Assembly: GCF_035627495.1 (NCBI RefSeq)
Contig: NZ_DASPLO010000195.1
Location: 1-64,000, forward strand
DNA from: Methylocaldum sp035627495
GTDB taxonomy: Bacteria; Pseudomonadota; Gammaproteobacteria; Methylococcales; Methylococcaceae
Direction: 5' to 3'
DNA: 64,000 nucleotides
The notes under the pieces were generated by a model. It searched no databases. It had not been told where the DNA came from and was given only the letters and a program-made list of their open reading frames with translations. Shown piece by piece: positions 17,660-26,764 of the stretch; the stretch's first letter is position 1, and each line of letters opens with the position of its first letter. The translations under genes and the position numbers were made by a program.

Positions 17660-18289
17660 GAAAACGCTCTCTTAGGTATTCGATCTAAGCGGGTATGTAA
17701 AAAGCTGCTGCGCCGTCCGATTGCGACGTTGCTCGGAATCGTCATGTACCCTTGTACACTCCGCTTCCTGTGTTGCTGCGCCCCTCCATGGGAGCAGCCC
17801 CTTACGGGGCCTGCCTTCGGCAGTCCAAATCCGCTCCCGGCGGATTTGTCCGGGCGCCTTGCACTCGGACTGCTCGCGACGCTTTTAACACACCCGCTAA
17901 GTGCTTAGTCGCGGAATCGATCGATGCCTTACACTTGGCCGGGAGAAGTTCGGCCGTCCCGGCCATCGTTCCGTCATGAAACGGATCCCATGCTAGCTGA
18001 GAATCGTCTGCAAAACGCTTGGTTCCGGTCCTCGGCTTAAGATTTCGGATATTTACGCGGGAATCGGGATTCTTACGCGATCGTGGGCGACCGTTTTACG
18101 AAAGGCGGTTCGGCCGATCTGCCCAGTCGGGTGATGTCGGCGGGGCAACGATAGGCAGAGCGGCGGTCGCCGGTCTTGCTTACCTCACGGATTATCTCTG
18201 ATTCCAGAACGCGCCCCCCGGAGTCGAGAGGCGCTTGTCGGGGCTGTTCATCGAGATCACCCGGCAGTCCTTGATCGGACTTCACGGCT
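17660..18289. other. Intergenic region with small hairpins
   Basis: 630 bp without a believable gene. It holds the arsS promoter on the minus strand and the 3' side of the glycine-zipper gene. An AAATCCGC/GCGGATTT hairpin sits at 17827-17847, and further short inverted repeats (CCCCTTACGGGG, GCCTTCGGC) cluster at 17790-17850. Their clustering suggests a decayed repeat or a structured element. Short frames here have no family. Confidence 0.4.
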
Positions 18290-18955
18290 TCAGTTCCGGA
18301 TCAGCCAACTCCCATCCGGCTGACGGCACGCGACGTTATTGACCGAGTCGCGCTGGTTGCCGTAGGTCATGCGTGTGGAGAATTCGCGGCAGCGTCCGCC
18401 GTTGTCGTTGAAGGTCCGTAACGGCGTGACCAGATAGTCCACCTGATTTTCGGGATTCATCCAATGAACGCTGCGGCGGTCGTCGGCGAAATCGAGAACC
18501 CGTCCGGTGCAGAACATATCGTTCGCGTCCATTCCGCGCGCGATGCGGTCGCCGATGATTGCGCCGATCACGGTGCCTGCGACGGCGCCTATGATCGTCG
18601 AACCCGTGTCGCCGTTGCCGACGCGCGAGCCGATTACCCCGCCGAGCGCACCGCCCGCCACGCCGCCCAGCACCTTGCCTACCATAGTCCGGTCGCAGCG
18701 TCCCGACCTCACGCCGTAGTCGTGATCCCGGTCATGGTAATGATGGGTTTCTCGGTGTTCGTAACGGTCATCGTAGTAATCACGGTCGTGATGCTTGTCC
18801 TTGTGTTTGTTTCGATAGCCATGAGCCGGCGCCCAGTCGGGCGGGTCGCTGTACGCTCCCTGCGGAAAGATCAGAATAAAAGCTAGAAAAATAGCACTGA
18901 GGAAAACGAACGAGCTGGACGTATCGAATACAGATGACGTTTTCGTCGCCGACAT
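18290..18955 (-). CDS. Glycine-zipper envelope protein
   Basis: 221 residues from the ATG at 18955 (AGAGG upstream); an earlier in-frame extension lacks a site. It has a signal peptide (FVFLSAIFLAFILIFPQGAYS). Next comes a strongly charged His/Asp/Arg/Tyr-rich region (residues 45-85, with repeated HDRD/YDDRY), then a glycine-zipper 2TM segment (VLGGVAGGALGGVIGSRVGNGDTGSTIIGAVAGTVIGAIIG in parts, residues 95-135). The C-terminus resembles the 17-kDa surface antigen tail (CREFSTRMTYGNQRDSVNNVACRQPDGSWLI). It is probably outer-membrane or periplasmic. Metal binding by the His-rich part is possible but unproven. Confidence 0.8.
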   Translation of the reverse strand: MSATKTSSVFDTSSSFVFLSAIFLAFILIFPQGAYSDPPDWAPAHGYRNKHKDKHHDRDYYDDRYEHRETHHYHDRDHDYGVRSGRCDRTMVGKVLGGVAGGALGGVIGSRVGNGDTGSTIIGAVAGTVIGAIIGDRIARGMDANDMFCTGRVLDFADDRRSVHWMNPENQVDYLVTPLRTFNDNGGRCREFSTRMTYGNQRDSVNNVACRQPDGSWLIRN

Positions 18956-19054
18956 GGATGCCTCTTTTATAAAGTGTGTAGTTATCCGCCAGAGCCGTAA
19001 AGCAATTCGCAAGCCATCCCGGTTGCTGCAGGCGCCGTCCATCGGCGAGCTTGG

Positions 19055-19129
19055 TAGACCGGAATAAGCGTCAGCGTTTCCGGAAAACCACGCGAGAACG
19101 CCGGAAACGCTGACGCTTATTCCGGCCTA
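19055..19129. repeat. Near-perfect 29-bp inverted repeat (REP/MITE-like hairpin)
   Basis: Arms 19055-19083 and 19101-19129 are reverse complements except for one base, separated by 17 bp. The core is CGGAATAAGCGTCAGCG. It lies between the divergent glycine-zipper gene and fhs. The TAG…CTA outer ends resemble palindromic intergenic elements mobilised by REP-associated transposases. No T-run follows, so a simple terminator is unlikely. Confidence 0.8.
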
Positions 19130-19362
19130 CATGCTTCACGTAAGAGGAGCACTTCGGTTAAACGCGTCGCCCGCTTGCGACAATTCCTGCTTCGATAGTG
19201 TAGCCAAGAACTCCGTCGCGTTGCTGCTTTGCTTCCGGCAACTTGTTAATATTTGCCACCTTCGAGGGTTCGGTTACGGCGCTTGACGGCTTGTGCTCGA
19301 TGCCCTGTTTTATTGCTGATTTTCATATCCACGACCGAAATAGATATAAAAAAGGTGCATTC

Positions 19363-21036
19363 ATGTCCGACATCGAAATCGCTCAAAAAGCCAAAATGCT
19401 GCCGATCATCGGTCTGGCCAACGATAGGCTGGGCATCGCTGCGGAACATCTCGACCCTTACGGGCACTACAAGGCCAAGTTGTCCTTGGACTATATCGAG
19501 GGTCTCAAAGATCGGCCCAACGGCAAGCTGATTCTCGTTACGGCGATCAGTCCGACGCCGGCGGGGGAGGGGAAAACCACCACGACCGTGGGCCTCGGCG
19601 ACGCGCTGAACCGGCTGGGCAAGAAAACGATGATCTGTCTGCGGGAACCCGCTTTGGGGCCGTGTTTCGGCGTCAAGGGCGGAGCGGCCGGAGGCGGCTA
19701 CGCTCAGGTCGTGCCGATGGAAGACATCAATCTCCATTTCACCGGAGATTTCCACGCCATCGGCGTCGCCCATAACCTGCTTTCGGCGATGATCGACAAC
19801 CATATTCACCACGACAACCGGTTGAATCTCGATCCGCGCCAGATCAGCTGGAAACGCGTCATCGACATGAACGACCGCGCCCTGCGCGACATCGTTATCG
19901 GCTTGGGCGGAACGGCCAACGGTTTCCCGCGCGAAGACGGCTTCGACATCATTGCCGCCTCCGAGGTGATGGCCATCCTGTGCCTGTCCAGTTCGCTCAA
20001 AGAGCTGAAGGAGCGCCTCGGCAACATCCTGGTGGGATACACCCGCTTCGACAACAAGCCGGTTTTTGCCCGCGACCTCAAGGCTCACGGCGCCATGGCC
20101 GCGCTGCTGAAGGATGCGCTACGGCCGAATCTGGTCCAAACCCTGGAAAACAACCCGGTATTCGTCCACGGCGGTCCTTTCGCGAATATCGCCCACGGCT
20201 GCAACTCGGTGGTCGCCACCAAGGCAGCCTTGAAGCTCGCCGATTACGTGGTGACCGAGGCGGGCTTCGGCGCCGATCTGGGGGCGGAGAAATTCATCGA
20301 CATCAAGTGTCGCAAGGCTGGCATACAACCCGATGGCGTGGTGCTGGTGGCGACCGTGCGGGCGCTCAAGTCGCATGGCGGCGTGCCGGTCAAGGAGCTG
20401 CAACAAGAAAACCTGCAAGCCCTGGAAGCCGGATTCGTCAATCTGGCGAGGCATCTCAATAACGTGCAGCAGCAATTCGGCCTGCCCTGCGTCGTCGCCA
20501 TCAATCATTTCACCTCGGATACCGACGCCGAAATTGCGCTGCTCAAGCGCAAGGTCGAGGAGATGGGCTCCAAGGTCATCGTTTGCCGGCACTGGGCCGA
20601 GGGCGGAAAGGGCGCGGAAGACCTGGCGCGGGAAATCGTCCGGATGGTCGACGCCGGCCAGTCCAATTTCAGCTTCCTTTACGACGAACATGCGCCGCTG
20701 TGGGACAAGATCAAGACGATCGCCACCAAGCTGTACGGCGCGGCCGATATCACCGCGGACAGCAAGGCCCGGCAGCAGCTTCAGCGCTTGAGCGAGGAAT
20801 ACAGCCATTTCCCGGTGTGCATCGCCAAGACGCAGTACTCGTTCTCCAACGATCCGAACCTTAAGGGAGCGCCGTCCGGCCATGTGCTCTCCATCCGCGA
20901 GGTGCGGCCCGCCCACGGCGCCGAGTTCGTGGTGGCGGTCTGCGGCAGCATGATGACCATGCCGGGGCTGCCTAAGGTGCCGGCGGCCGAAGCCATCGAC
21001 GTCGACGACAACGGCCGGATCACGGGATTGTTCTAA
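19363..21036 (+). CDS. fhs: Formate-tetrahydrofolate ligase
   Basis: 557 residues. It makes 10-formyl-THF from formate, THF and ATP in cytoplasmic C1 metabolism. The start at 19363 was chosen because AAGG precedes it and SDIEIAQKAKMLPI matches family N-termini; the frame is open upstream. Motifs: P-loop-like TPAGEGKTTTTVGLGDAL near 62-80, REPALGPCFGVKGGAAGGGYAQVVPMEDINLHFTGD in parts near 98-135, and EAGFGADLGAEKF near 300. Length and order are those of the full enzyme. In a methylotroph it feeds formate into serine and purine synthesis. It is followed by a terminator. Confidence 0.97.
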   Translation: MSDIEIAQKAKMLPIIGLANDRLGIAAEHLDPYGHYKAKLSLDYIEGLKDRPNGKLILVTAISPTPAGEGKTTTTVGLGDALNRLGKKTMICLREPALGPCFGVKGGAAGGGYAQVVPMEDINLHFTGDFHAIGVAHNLLSAMIDNHIHHDNRLNLDPRQISWKRVIDMNDRALRDIVIGLGGTANGFPREDGFDIIAASEVMAILCLSSSLKELKERLGNILVGYTRFDNKPVFARDLKAHGAMAALLKDALRPNLVQTLENNPVFVHGGPFANIAHGCNSVVATKAALKLADYVVTEAGFGADLGAEKFIDIKCRKAGIQPDGVVLVATVRALKSHGGVPVKELQQENLQALEAGFVNLARHLNNVQQQFGLPCVVAINHFTSDTDAEIALLKRKVEEMGSKVIVCRHWAEGGKGAEDLAREIVRMVDAGQSNFSFLYDEHAPLWDKIKTIATKLYGAADITADSKARQQLQRLSEEYSHFPVCIAKTQYSFSNDPNLKGAPSGHVLSIREVRPAHGAEFVVAVCGSMMTMPGLPKVPAAEAIDVDDNGRITGLF

Positions 21037-21076
21037 AGGTTTGGGAAAACGCCCACATAAAATCCCGTAAATAATG

Positions 21077-21107
21077 AGCGAGAGGCGAAAACCTCTCGCT
21101 TGGTTTT
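21077..21107 (+). terminator. Rho-independent terminator after fhs
   Basis: A 9-bp perfect stem AGCGAGAGG/CCTCTCGCT with loop CGAAAA is followed by TTGGTTTT. It lies 40 bp after the fhs stop. Confidence 0.75.
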
Positions 21108-21326
21108 GGAACCGCCACCGGAGAAGACTAGAAATTTGTACGTGCCGGCGGAGCGTTTTGAAGCGAGTTAAGCGCTCTTACGTATAAACTTCTAAATGCC
21201 TCCACGCGTAAACTTTTTGTATCGCTCGGCGATTGCTTGGTTCTGAAGCATACGGTGCGAAATCGGTTTGATGCGAGTAGGCGTGTAGTGCAGTGCTAAC
21301 ATGGAAAACCGAAGAGAGACGATGCT

Positions 21327-22454
21327 TTGAATACAAGCGCCCAGACCCGAAAAATGTTTATCGTCGCCGGTGCGCGGCCCAATTTCATGAAGATCGCCCC
21401 GATCATTCGAGAGCTGCAACGGGGCTCGTATCCTTTCGAATACAAGCTCGTTCATACCGGGCAGCATTACGACAAGGAAATGAGCGATGTGTTCTTCGAG
21501 GAACTGGAGATACCGTCGCCGGACTATCACCTGGACGTGGGCAGTGGTTCCCATGCCGAGCAGACGGCGAAAGTGATGGTTCGTTTCGAGGAAATCTGCT
21601 TGAAGGACCGGCCCGATTTGGTGATGGTCGTGGGCGACGTGAATTCGACACTGGCCTGCTCGATCGTGGCCAAGAAGCTAGGGATCAAGGTGGCTCACGT
21701 GGAGGCGGGGCTCCGGAGCGGAGACATCACGATGCCGGAGGAGGTCAACCGCATCGTGACCGACTCGATATCCGATTATTTCTTCGTGACCGAAAAAAGC
21801 GGCGTAAGCCACTTGTTGGCCGAAGGCAAGCCGAAAGACAGCATCTTCTTCGTCGGTCATGTAATGATCGACAACCTGTTCCATCAGGTGGAAAAGCTGA
21901 GACAGCTCCCGCCGACGGCGTTCGAAACGACGATCTTCAAACAGCGGCATCCGTCCTATGGCGTGGTCACGCTGCACCGGCCTTCGAACGTGGATCATCC
22001 GGAAACGCTGTCTGGCATCGTCGGCGCCTTGACGGAGGTGAGCAAGAGATTGCCGCTGATATTCCCCATCCACCCCCGCACTCAGGCAAACATCGAAAAA
22101 TTCGGTCTGATGATTCCCGATTCCATCATCACCACGAAGCCTCTCTCCTATATGGAGTTCTTGAACCTGTTCAAAGACGCCAAGCTGGTGCTGACGGACA
22201 GCGGCGGCATTCAAGAAGAGACCACGGCGCTCGGCATCCCCTGTATCACCTTGCGCGAGAACACGGAGCGTCCGATTACGGTGGAAGAGGGTACGAACGT
22301 GATCGTAGGTTCCGATCCGGCCCGGATCGTGGCGGAAGCGCAAAAGGTACTGAACGGAGCCAGCGCGGCTCACAAGAAACCGGAATTTTGGGACGGAAAC
22401 GCGTCGGGAAGGATTTTGAAGGCGTTGGCGGATGCCATGGAGGCCAGCCGATAG
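21327..22454 (+). CDS. wecB: UDP-N-acetylglucosamine 2-epimerase (non-hydrolysing)
   Basis: 375 residues from a TTG with GAAGAGAG upstream; an ATG 27 bp later is possible but has no ribosome site. It interconverts UDP-GlcNAc and UDP-ManNAc in the cytoplasm for surface polysaccharide. Motifs: GARPNFMKIAP near 15, HTGQHYDKEMSDVF near 45, HVEAGLRSGDI near 120, LTDSGGIQEE near 287, and RENTERPIT near 308. First gene of the exopolysaccharide locus, read away from fhs. Confidence 0.94.
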   Translation: MNTSAQTRKMFIVAGARPNFMKIAPIIRELQRGSYPFEYKLVHTGQHYDKEMSDVFFEELEIPSPDYHLDVGSGSHAEQTAKVMVRFEEICLKDRPDLVMVVGDVNSTLACSIVAKKLGIKVAHVEAGLRSGDITMPEEVNRIVTDSISDYFFVTEKSGVSHLLAEGKPKDSIFFVGHVMIDNLFHQVEKLRQLPPTAFETTIFKQRHPSYGVVTLHRPSNVDHPETLSGIVGALTEVSKRLPLIFPIHPRTQANIEKFGLMIPDSIITTKPLSYMEFLNLFKDAKLVLTDSGGIQEETTALGIPCITLRENTERPITVEEGTNVIVGSDPARIVAEAQKVLNGASAAHKKPEFWDGNASGRILKALADAMEASR

Positions 22455-22604
22455 AGGCAAGGCGCATGATCGGAGACAGCAGTACGCCGAATAGGCCGAT
22501 AGTCTTAAGTCATCGACATTGCCTCTAGGATGAGGCAAGGAGCGGGGTAAGGAAAATAAATACCCTTACCGCCGCAAGCACATTTGGAATGCGAGGGACG
22601 CAGG

Positions 22605-23723
22605 ATGCGCGAGGATTGGATGCGATGGCATGGACGGCGGAAAGTTGCCTTGATCACGGGCATCACCGGACAGGATGGTGCCTATCTTGCGGAGTTCTTG
22701 CTGGCCAAAGGATACATCGTCCACGGCATCAAGCGCCGTGCTTCCCTGTTCAATACCGACCGCATCGATCATCTCTATCAAGACCCGCACATCGAGGATC
22801 GCCGTTTCATTCTCCATTATGGCGATCTGACCGATGCGACCAATCTCATCCGCGTCGTCCAGCAAGTTCGGCCGGATGAAGTCTACAATCTAGCCGCACA
22901 AAGCCACGTCCAAGTTTCGTTCGAAACGCCCGAATACACGGCCGATGCCGATGCGCTCGGCACCCTTCGCTTGCTGGAGGCGATCCGCATTCTCGGCTTG
23001 CAGGGCAAAACCAGGTTCTATCAGGCGTCGACGTCGGAACTTTACGGCAAAGTCGTCGAAACGCCGCAAAAAGAAACCACGCCGTTCTATCCCCGTTCGC
23101 CCTACGCGGTGGCGAAGCTCTACGCCTATTGGATTACGGTGAACTACCGCGAGGCGTACGGTATGTACGCCTGCAACGGCATTCTGTTCAACCACGAGTC
23201 ACCGCTCCGGGGCGAGACCTTCGTCTCCCGGAAGATCACCCGCGCGCTTACGCGGATCAAGCTCGGCTTGCAGGACCGGCTGTATCTCGGAAATCTCGAC
23301 GCCAAGCGCGACTGGGGGCATGCCAGGGATTACGTGGAGATGCAGTGGCTCATGCTGCAGCAGGAAGAGCCCGACGATTACGTCATTGCCACGGGCATCC
23401 AATACACCGTAAGGCAGTTCGTCGAGATGGCTGCCAAGGAGCTGGGCATGACCGTCCGCTGGCAGGGTGAAGGCGTCGAGGAGCGGGGTATCGATCTTAG
23501 GACCGGCCGCTCCATCGTGGAGGTCGATCCCCGTTATTTCCGGCCCACCGAGGTCGACACGCTGCTCGGCGATCCTACCAAAGCTCGGGAGAAACTCGGG
23601 TGGGTCCCGAAGATTCCATTCGAGCGGCTGGTTGCGGAGATGGTGCGCGAAGACCTCAAGGCGGCCGAGCGCGACGCTCTTTGCCAGCGGGAAGGCTACA
23701 GGATATTCGATCATCATGAATAA
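22605..23723 (+). CDS. gmd: GDP-mannose 4,6-dehydratase
   Basis: 372 residues from the ATG at 22605 with GAGGGA 7 bp upstream (a TTG at 22584 is less likely). It makes GDP-4-keto-6-deoxymannose, the precursor of GDP-L-fucose. Short-chain dehydrogenase motifs: GITGQDGAYLAEFL near 20, STSELYGK near 140, YxxxK in SPYAVAKLYAYW near 165, and the Gmd signature FNHESPLRGETFVSRKITRA near 195. It overlaps fcl by 8 bp. No GDP-mannose-forming genes are in the window. Confidence 0.95.
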   Translation: MREDWMRWHGRRKVALITGITGQDGAYLAEFLLAKGYIVHGIKRRASLFNTDRIDHLYQDPHIEDRRFILHYGDLTDATNLIRVVQQVRPDEVYNLAAQSHVQVSFETPEYTADADALGTLRLLEAIRILGLQGKTRFYQASTSELYGKVVETPQKETTPFYPRSPYAVAKLYAYWITVNYREAYGMYACNGILFNHESPLRGETFVSRKITRALTRIKLGLQDRLYLGNLDAKRDWGHARDYVEMQWLMLQQEEPDDYVIATGIQYTVRQFVEMAAKELGMTVRWQGEGVEERGIDLRTGRSIVEVDPRYFRPTEVDTLLGDPTKAREKLGWVPKIPFERLVAEMVREDLKAAERDALCQREGYRIFDHHE

Positions 23724-24693
23724 ATCGGCCAAAATTTTCGTTGCAGGTCATCGTGGGCTCGTCGGATCTGCCGTAGTCCGATGCTTGGAGCGCCACGGCT
23801 ATCACCGTATCGTCACCCGTTCCCGTGCGGAGGTCGATCTCACCGAGAGGCCAGAGGTCGAAGCCTTGTTCGAGTCCGAGCAGCCGGAGGTCGTGATCGA
23901 CGCTGCGGCGCGGGTCGGCGGCATTCATGCCAATGACACCTACCCGGCGGATTTCATACGCGACAATCTTCTGATCCAGACCCATCTGATCGACGGCGCC
24001 TGGCGCCATGGCGTGCGGAAGTTCGTTTTTCTGGGCTCTTCCTGCATCTATCCCAAATACGCGCCGCAGCCCATGAAAGAGGATTGTCTGCTCAAGGGCT
24101 CTTTAGAGCCGACCAATGAGTGGTACGCGGTGGCCAAGATCGCCGGCATCAAGCTGTGCCAGGCGTATCGCCGTCAACACGGCTTTGACGCCATTTCGCT
24201 GATGCCGACCAATCTCTACGGACCCGGCGACAACTTCGATCTGGAAAATTCCCATGTATTGCCGGCCTTGATCCGCAAATTTCACGAAGCCAAGGCGCAA
24301 GGTTCACCGTCCGTTATGGTTTGGGGAACCGGTACGCCGCGGCGGGAGTTCCTGTACGTGGACGATCTGGCGGAAGCCATCGTGTTTCTGCTGGAGCGAT
24401 ATTCGGATGAGCGGATCATTAACGTGGGGGTGGGCGAGGACATCAGTATTCGGGAGTTGGCGGAACTGGTGAAAGACGTAGTCGGTTTCAGGGGAGATCT
24501 GGTGTTCGACAGCAGCAAGCCGGACGGAACGCCACGCAAGCTGCTGGATGTATCCAGGCTCAAGACCTTGGGCTGGCAGGCGCGGATGCCACTCCGCGAG
24601 GGCATCGCCCGGACCTATGAGTGGTTCCGTGATTACATTGAATCGGTCGAACCGGAAAGCTCAAGGCGTTCGCTCTTTGGAATGAGAGAGTAA
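23716..24693 (+). CDS. fcl: GDP-L-fucose synthase
   Basis: 325 residues from the ATG at 23716 inside the gmd end. It epimerises and reduces the Gmd product to GDP-L-fucose. Motifs: VAGHRGLVGSAVVR near 10, GSSCIYPKYAPQPMKED near 107 (catalytic Ser/Cys region), YAVAKIAGIKLCQAYRRQ near 138 (YxxxK), and LMPTNLYGPGDNFD near 165. Together with gmd it predicts fucose in the polymer. Confidence 0.95.
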   Translation: MNKSAKIFVAGHRGLVGSAVVRCLERHGYHRIVTRSRAEVDLTERPEVEALFESEQPEVVIDAAARVGGIHANDTYPADFIRDNLLIQTHLIDGAWRHGVRKFVFLGSSCIYPKYAPQPMKEDCLLKGSLEPTNEWYAVAKIAGIKLCQAYRRQHGFDAISLMPTNLYGPGDNFDLENSHVLPALIRKFHEAKAQGSPSVMVWGTGTPRREFLYVDDLAEAIVFLLERYSDERIINVGVGEDISIRELAELVKDVVGFRGDLVFDSSKPDGTPRKLLDVSRLKTLGWQARMPLREGIARTYEWFRDYIESVEPESSRRSLFGMRE

Positions 24694-24722
24694 ACCGGTT
24701 CGATAGGGATTTTTAAGTTCGG

Positions 24723-25463
24723 ATGAATTCATCGATGTCTCGATCGGAAATTATTGCAAGAGCCGTTACTCACCTAAAAGCGCGAGTATTGAAAAGGTTC
24801 GGTCGTGATATTTTTTCGGGAATAAAGATCGAGTCGATCGGATCGTGTGAAAAACTGGGCTCGGCGCTTGGTGGTTGGGTGATACCGAGTGGAATGTTGA
24901 ATGAAGATTCGATCTGTTACTGCGTTGGAGTAGGCGAGGATATGACTTTCGATTTAGCGCTTCTGGAAAGATTCCGATGCCGAGTATTCTCCTTCGACCC
25001 AACACCGAGAGCGATAGATTATGTGGCCATCACGGCGAAGGGCAAACCCGGACTATCCTTCTCGCCGGTAGGCGTATGGGATCAGGATGAAATTCTCCAC
25101 TTTTATGAGCCGAAAAATCCGTTGCATGTATCCTATTCCATTTTGAATCTGCAAGGAACCGATAAATTCTTTGAGGCGCCTTGTAAAAAGCTGTGGTCGA
25201 TTATGCAGGACAATGGCCATGACAGAATTGATTTACTAAAGCTGGACGTCGAAGGAGCCGAATATAGGATTTTAGATTCCATCTTTCGTGATCGGTTGAA
25301 TATCGATGTTATCTGTGTTGAATTCGATGAGGTTTTTCATTCCCTCGATGAAAGGTTCAAGGACCGGATTAATGAGGCTATTAAGAAAATCGTTTTAAAT
25401 GGTTACTCATTAGTCAATATCGATGGTATTTCAAACTATACGTTTGTCAGGCATCACTCGTAA
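24723..25463 (+). CDS. FkbM-family SAM methyltransferase
   Basis: 246 residues. The FkbM hallmark is DLLKLDVEGAEYRIL near 165; CYCVGVGEDMTFDLALL near 65 and FSFDPTPRA near 90 form the SAM site. It probably O-methylates a sugar of the polysaccharide. The gene is clearly AT-richer than its neighbours (many AAA, ATT and GAT codons), which suggests later acquisition by the locus. The start at 24723 has only a weak GGGAT; an ATG at 24735 is possible. Confidence 0.85.
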   Translation: MNSSMSRSEIIARAVTHLKARVLKRFGRDIFSGIKIESIGSCEKLGSALGGWVIPSGMLNEDSICYCVGVGEDMTFDLALLERFRCRVFSFDPTPRAIDYVAITAKGKPGLSFSPVGVWDQDEILHFYEPKNPLHVSYSILNLQGTDKFFEAPCKKLWSIMQDNGHDRIDLLKLDVEGAEYRILDSIFRDRLNIDVICVEFDEVFHSLDERFKDRINEAIKKIVLNGYSLVNIDGISNYTFVRHHS

Positions 25464-25502
25464 ACGAATTGATTTCGTTCGGTATGCCTTGAGATTCATG
25501 CC

Positions 25503-26669
25503 ATGGAAAAGCTGAAGCTGGTTATCGTCGAACCCGTTATCCCGAAGTATAGGGTGCCGCTGTTCGAGCGGCTGGCCGCCGTTCCGGAGATTGATCTCAC
25601 CGTATTAGCCGACCTGGAAACGGAGGATCAGCTCAACCAGTATGACGGGAGAATCCATCGGTTTCGCGCCGTGCATCTCGCCGAGAGAAAAGCCTGGGCT
25701 TTCTTGTTCAGGCCGGGCTTATTCGAACTCTTGCGCCGCTTGGATCCGGACGTGGTCGTCCTCAAGGGCAATCCCAGGGATTTAAGCCAGTTGTCGGCGA
25801 TGCTGTATTGCCGGAAAGCCGGTATACCGTTCGGGGTCTGGTCCATGTTTTACCGGATAGGCGAGCGGCGTTGGATAACGGCGCTGCTGACCCGGTATAT
25901 GGGGAGTATCGCCGACCTGTTGTTGAGCTACGGAGAACGTGGCTCCCGGGAGTTGCGGGAACTGGGCATCGCCGCGGAAAAAATAGCCGTGCTGCACAAC
26001 TGCATCGACGAAGGACCGATCAAGGCGGGACGGGACCGGGTTCGGGATTCGGACCTTGCCGGCTTCAAAAGCGCCATGGGCCTGGACGAAAAACGCATAC
26101 TGCTGCAAGTGGTGCGCATGACGGCCATCAAGCGCACGGACTTTCTCCTGAAGGCTTATGCCGTTCTGACGGCCCGCCGCCCGGATACGCTCCTGGTTCT
26201 TATCGGCGGAGGGCCGTTGGAAGACGAGATGCGCCGCTTGGCGGAGGATCTCGGCATTCGGGACCGGGTGCGGTTCGTCGGGCCGCTGTATGACGAGGCG
26301 GCGTTGTCCCTCTGGTACAAAAGCGCCGATGTTTTCGTGATGGCGACCTGCATCGGCTTGAGTATCCATCACGCCATGGCTTATGGAGTCCCGGTTGTCA
26401 CCGACGACAATCCGCTGACCCAGACGGCGGAGTTCGAGGTTTTGCAGGACGGCATCAATGGCCTGACTTACCGGGCGGGAGACGCCGACGATTTCGTGGC
26501 GAAAGTGTCCCGGATTCTGGACGACTCGGTGTTGCGCCGCGAGCTGTCGCAGGCGGCGGTGCGAAGAGTGGAGGAAGATTACAGCATCGATCGCATGGCG
26601 GAGCGCTTTGCGTCGGCGGTCCAAAGGCTTTATGCCGGGCGGGGGCATGATATTGCGGTGAAAGTCTAG
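25503..26669 (+). CDS. Glycosyltransferase, GT4-like
   Basis: 388 residues, GT-B fold. The N-terminal domain begins VEPVIPKYRVPLFERL. The C-terminal nucleotide-sugar domain has LQVVRMTAIKRTDFLLKAY near 200, GGGPLEDEMRRLAEDLGIRDRVRFVGPL near 235, and the E(x7)E-like region SIHHAMAYGVPVVTDDNP near 285. Cytoplasmic, adds a sugar to the growing lipid-linked repeat. Donor and acceptor are unknown. A 95-bp gap with a stem-loop follows. Confidence 0.87.
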   Translation: MEKLKLVIVEPVIPKYRVPLFERLAAVPEIDLTVLADLETEDQLNQYDGRIHRFRAVHLAERKAWAFLFRPGLFELLRRLDPDVVVLKGNPRDLSQLSAMLYCRKAGIPFGVWSMFYRIGERRWITALLTRYMGSIADLLLSYGERGSRELRELGIAAEKIAVLHNCIDEGPIKAGRDRVRDSDLAGFKSAMGLDEKRILLQVVRMTAIKRTDFLLKAYAVLTARRPDTLLVLIGGGPLEDEMRRLAEDLGIRDRVRFVGPLYDEAALSLWYKSADVFVMATCIGLSIHHAMAYGVPVVTDDNPLTQTAEFEVLQDGINGLTYRAGDADDFVAKVSRILDDSVLRRELSQAAVRRVEEDYSIDRMAERFASAVQRLYAGRGHDIAVKV

Positions 26670-26672
26670 TAC

Positions 26673-26733
26673 CGCCTATCGGTTTTGTGGATACCCTCGC
26701 GTACTCGGAATGCCTACCGGAAACCGATAGGCG
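26673..26733. repeat. 13-bp perfect stem-loop between glycosyltransferase genes
   Basis: Arms CGCCTATCGGTTT (26673-26685) and AAACCGATAGGCG (26721-26733) enclose 35 bp. There is no T-run. It may stabilise mRNA ends or act as a partial stop inside the long operon. Confidence 0.6.
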
Positions 26734-26764
26734 ACAAGGCAAGTGGCCATAGGGAATAAAAATC

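Noticed and set aside
18019..18201. 60-codon frame in the gap after arsS
   Set aside because: No ribosome site and no family; lies in a region with scattered short palindromes.
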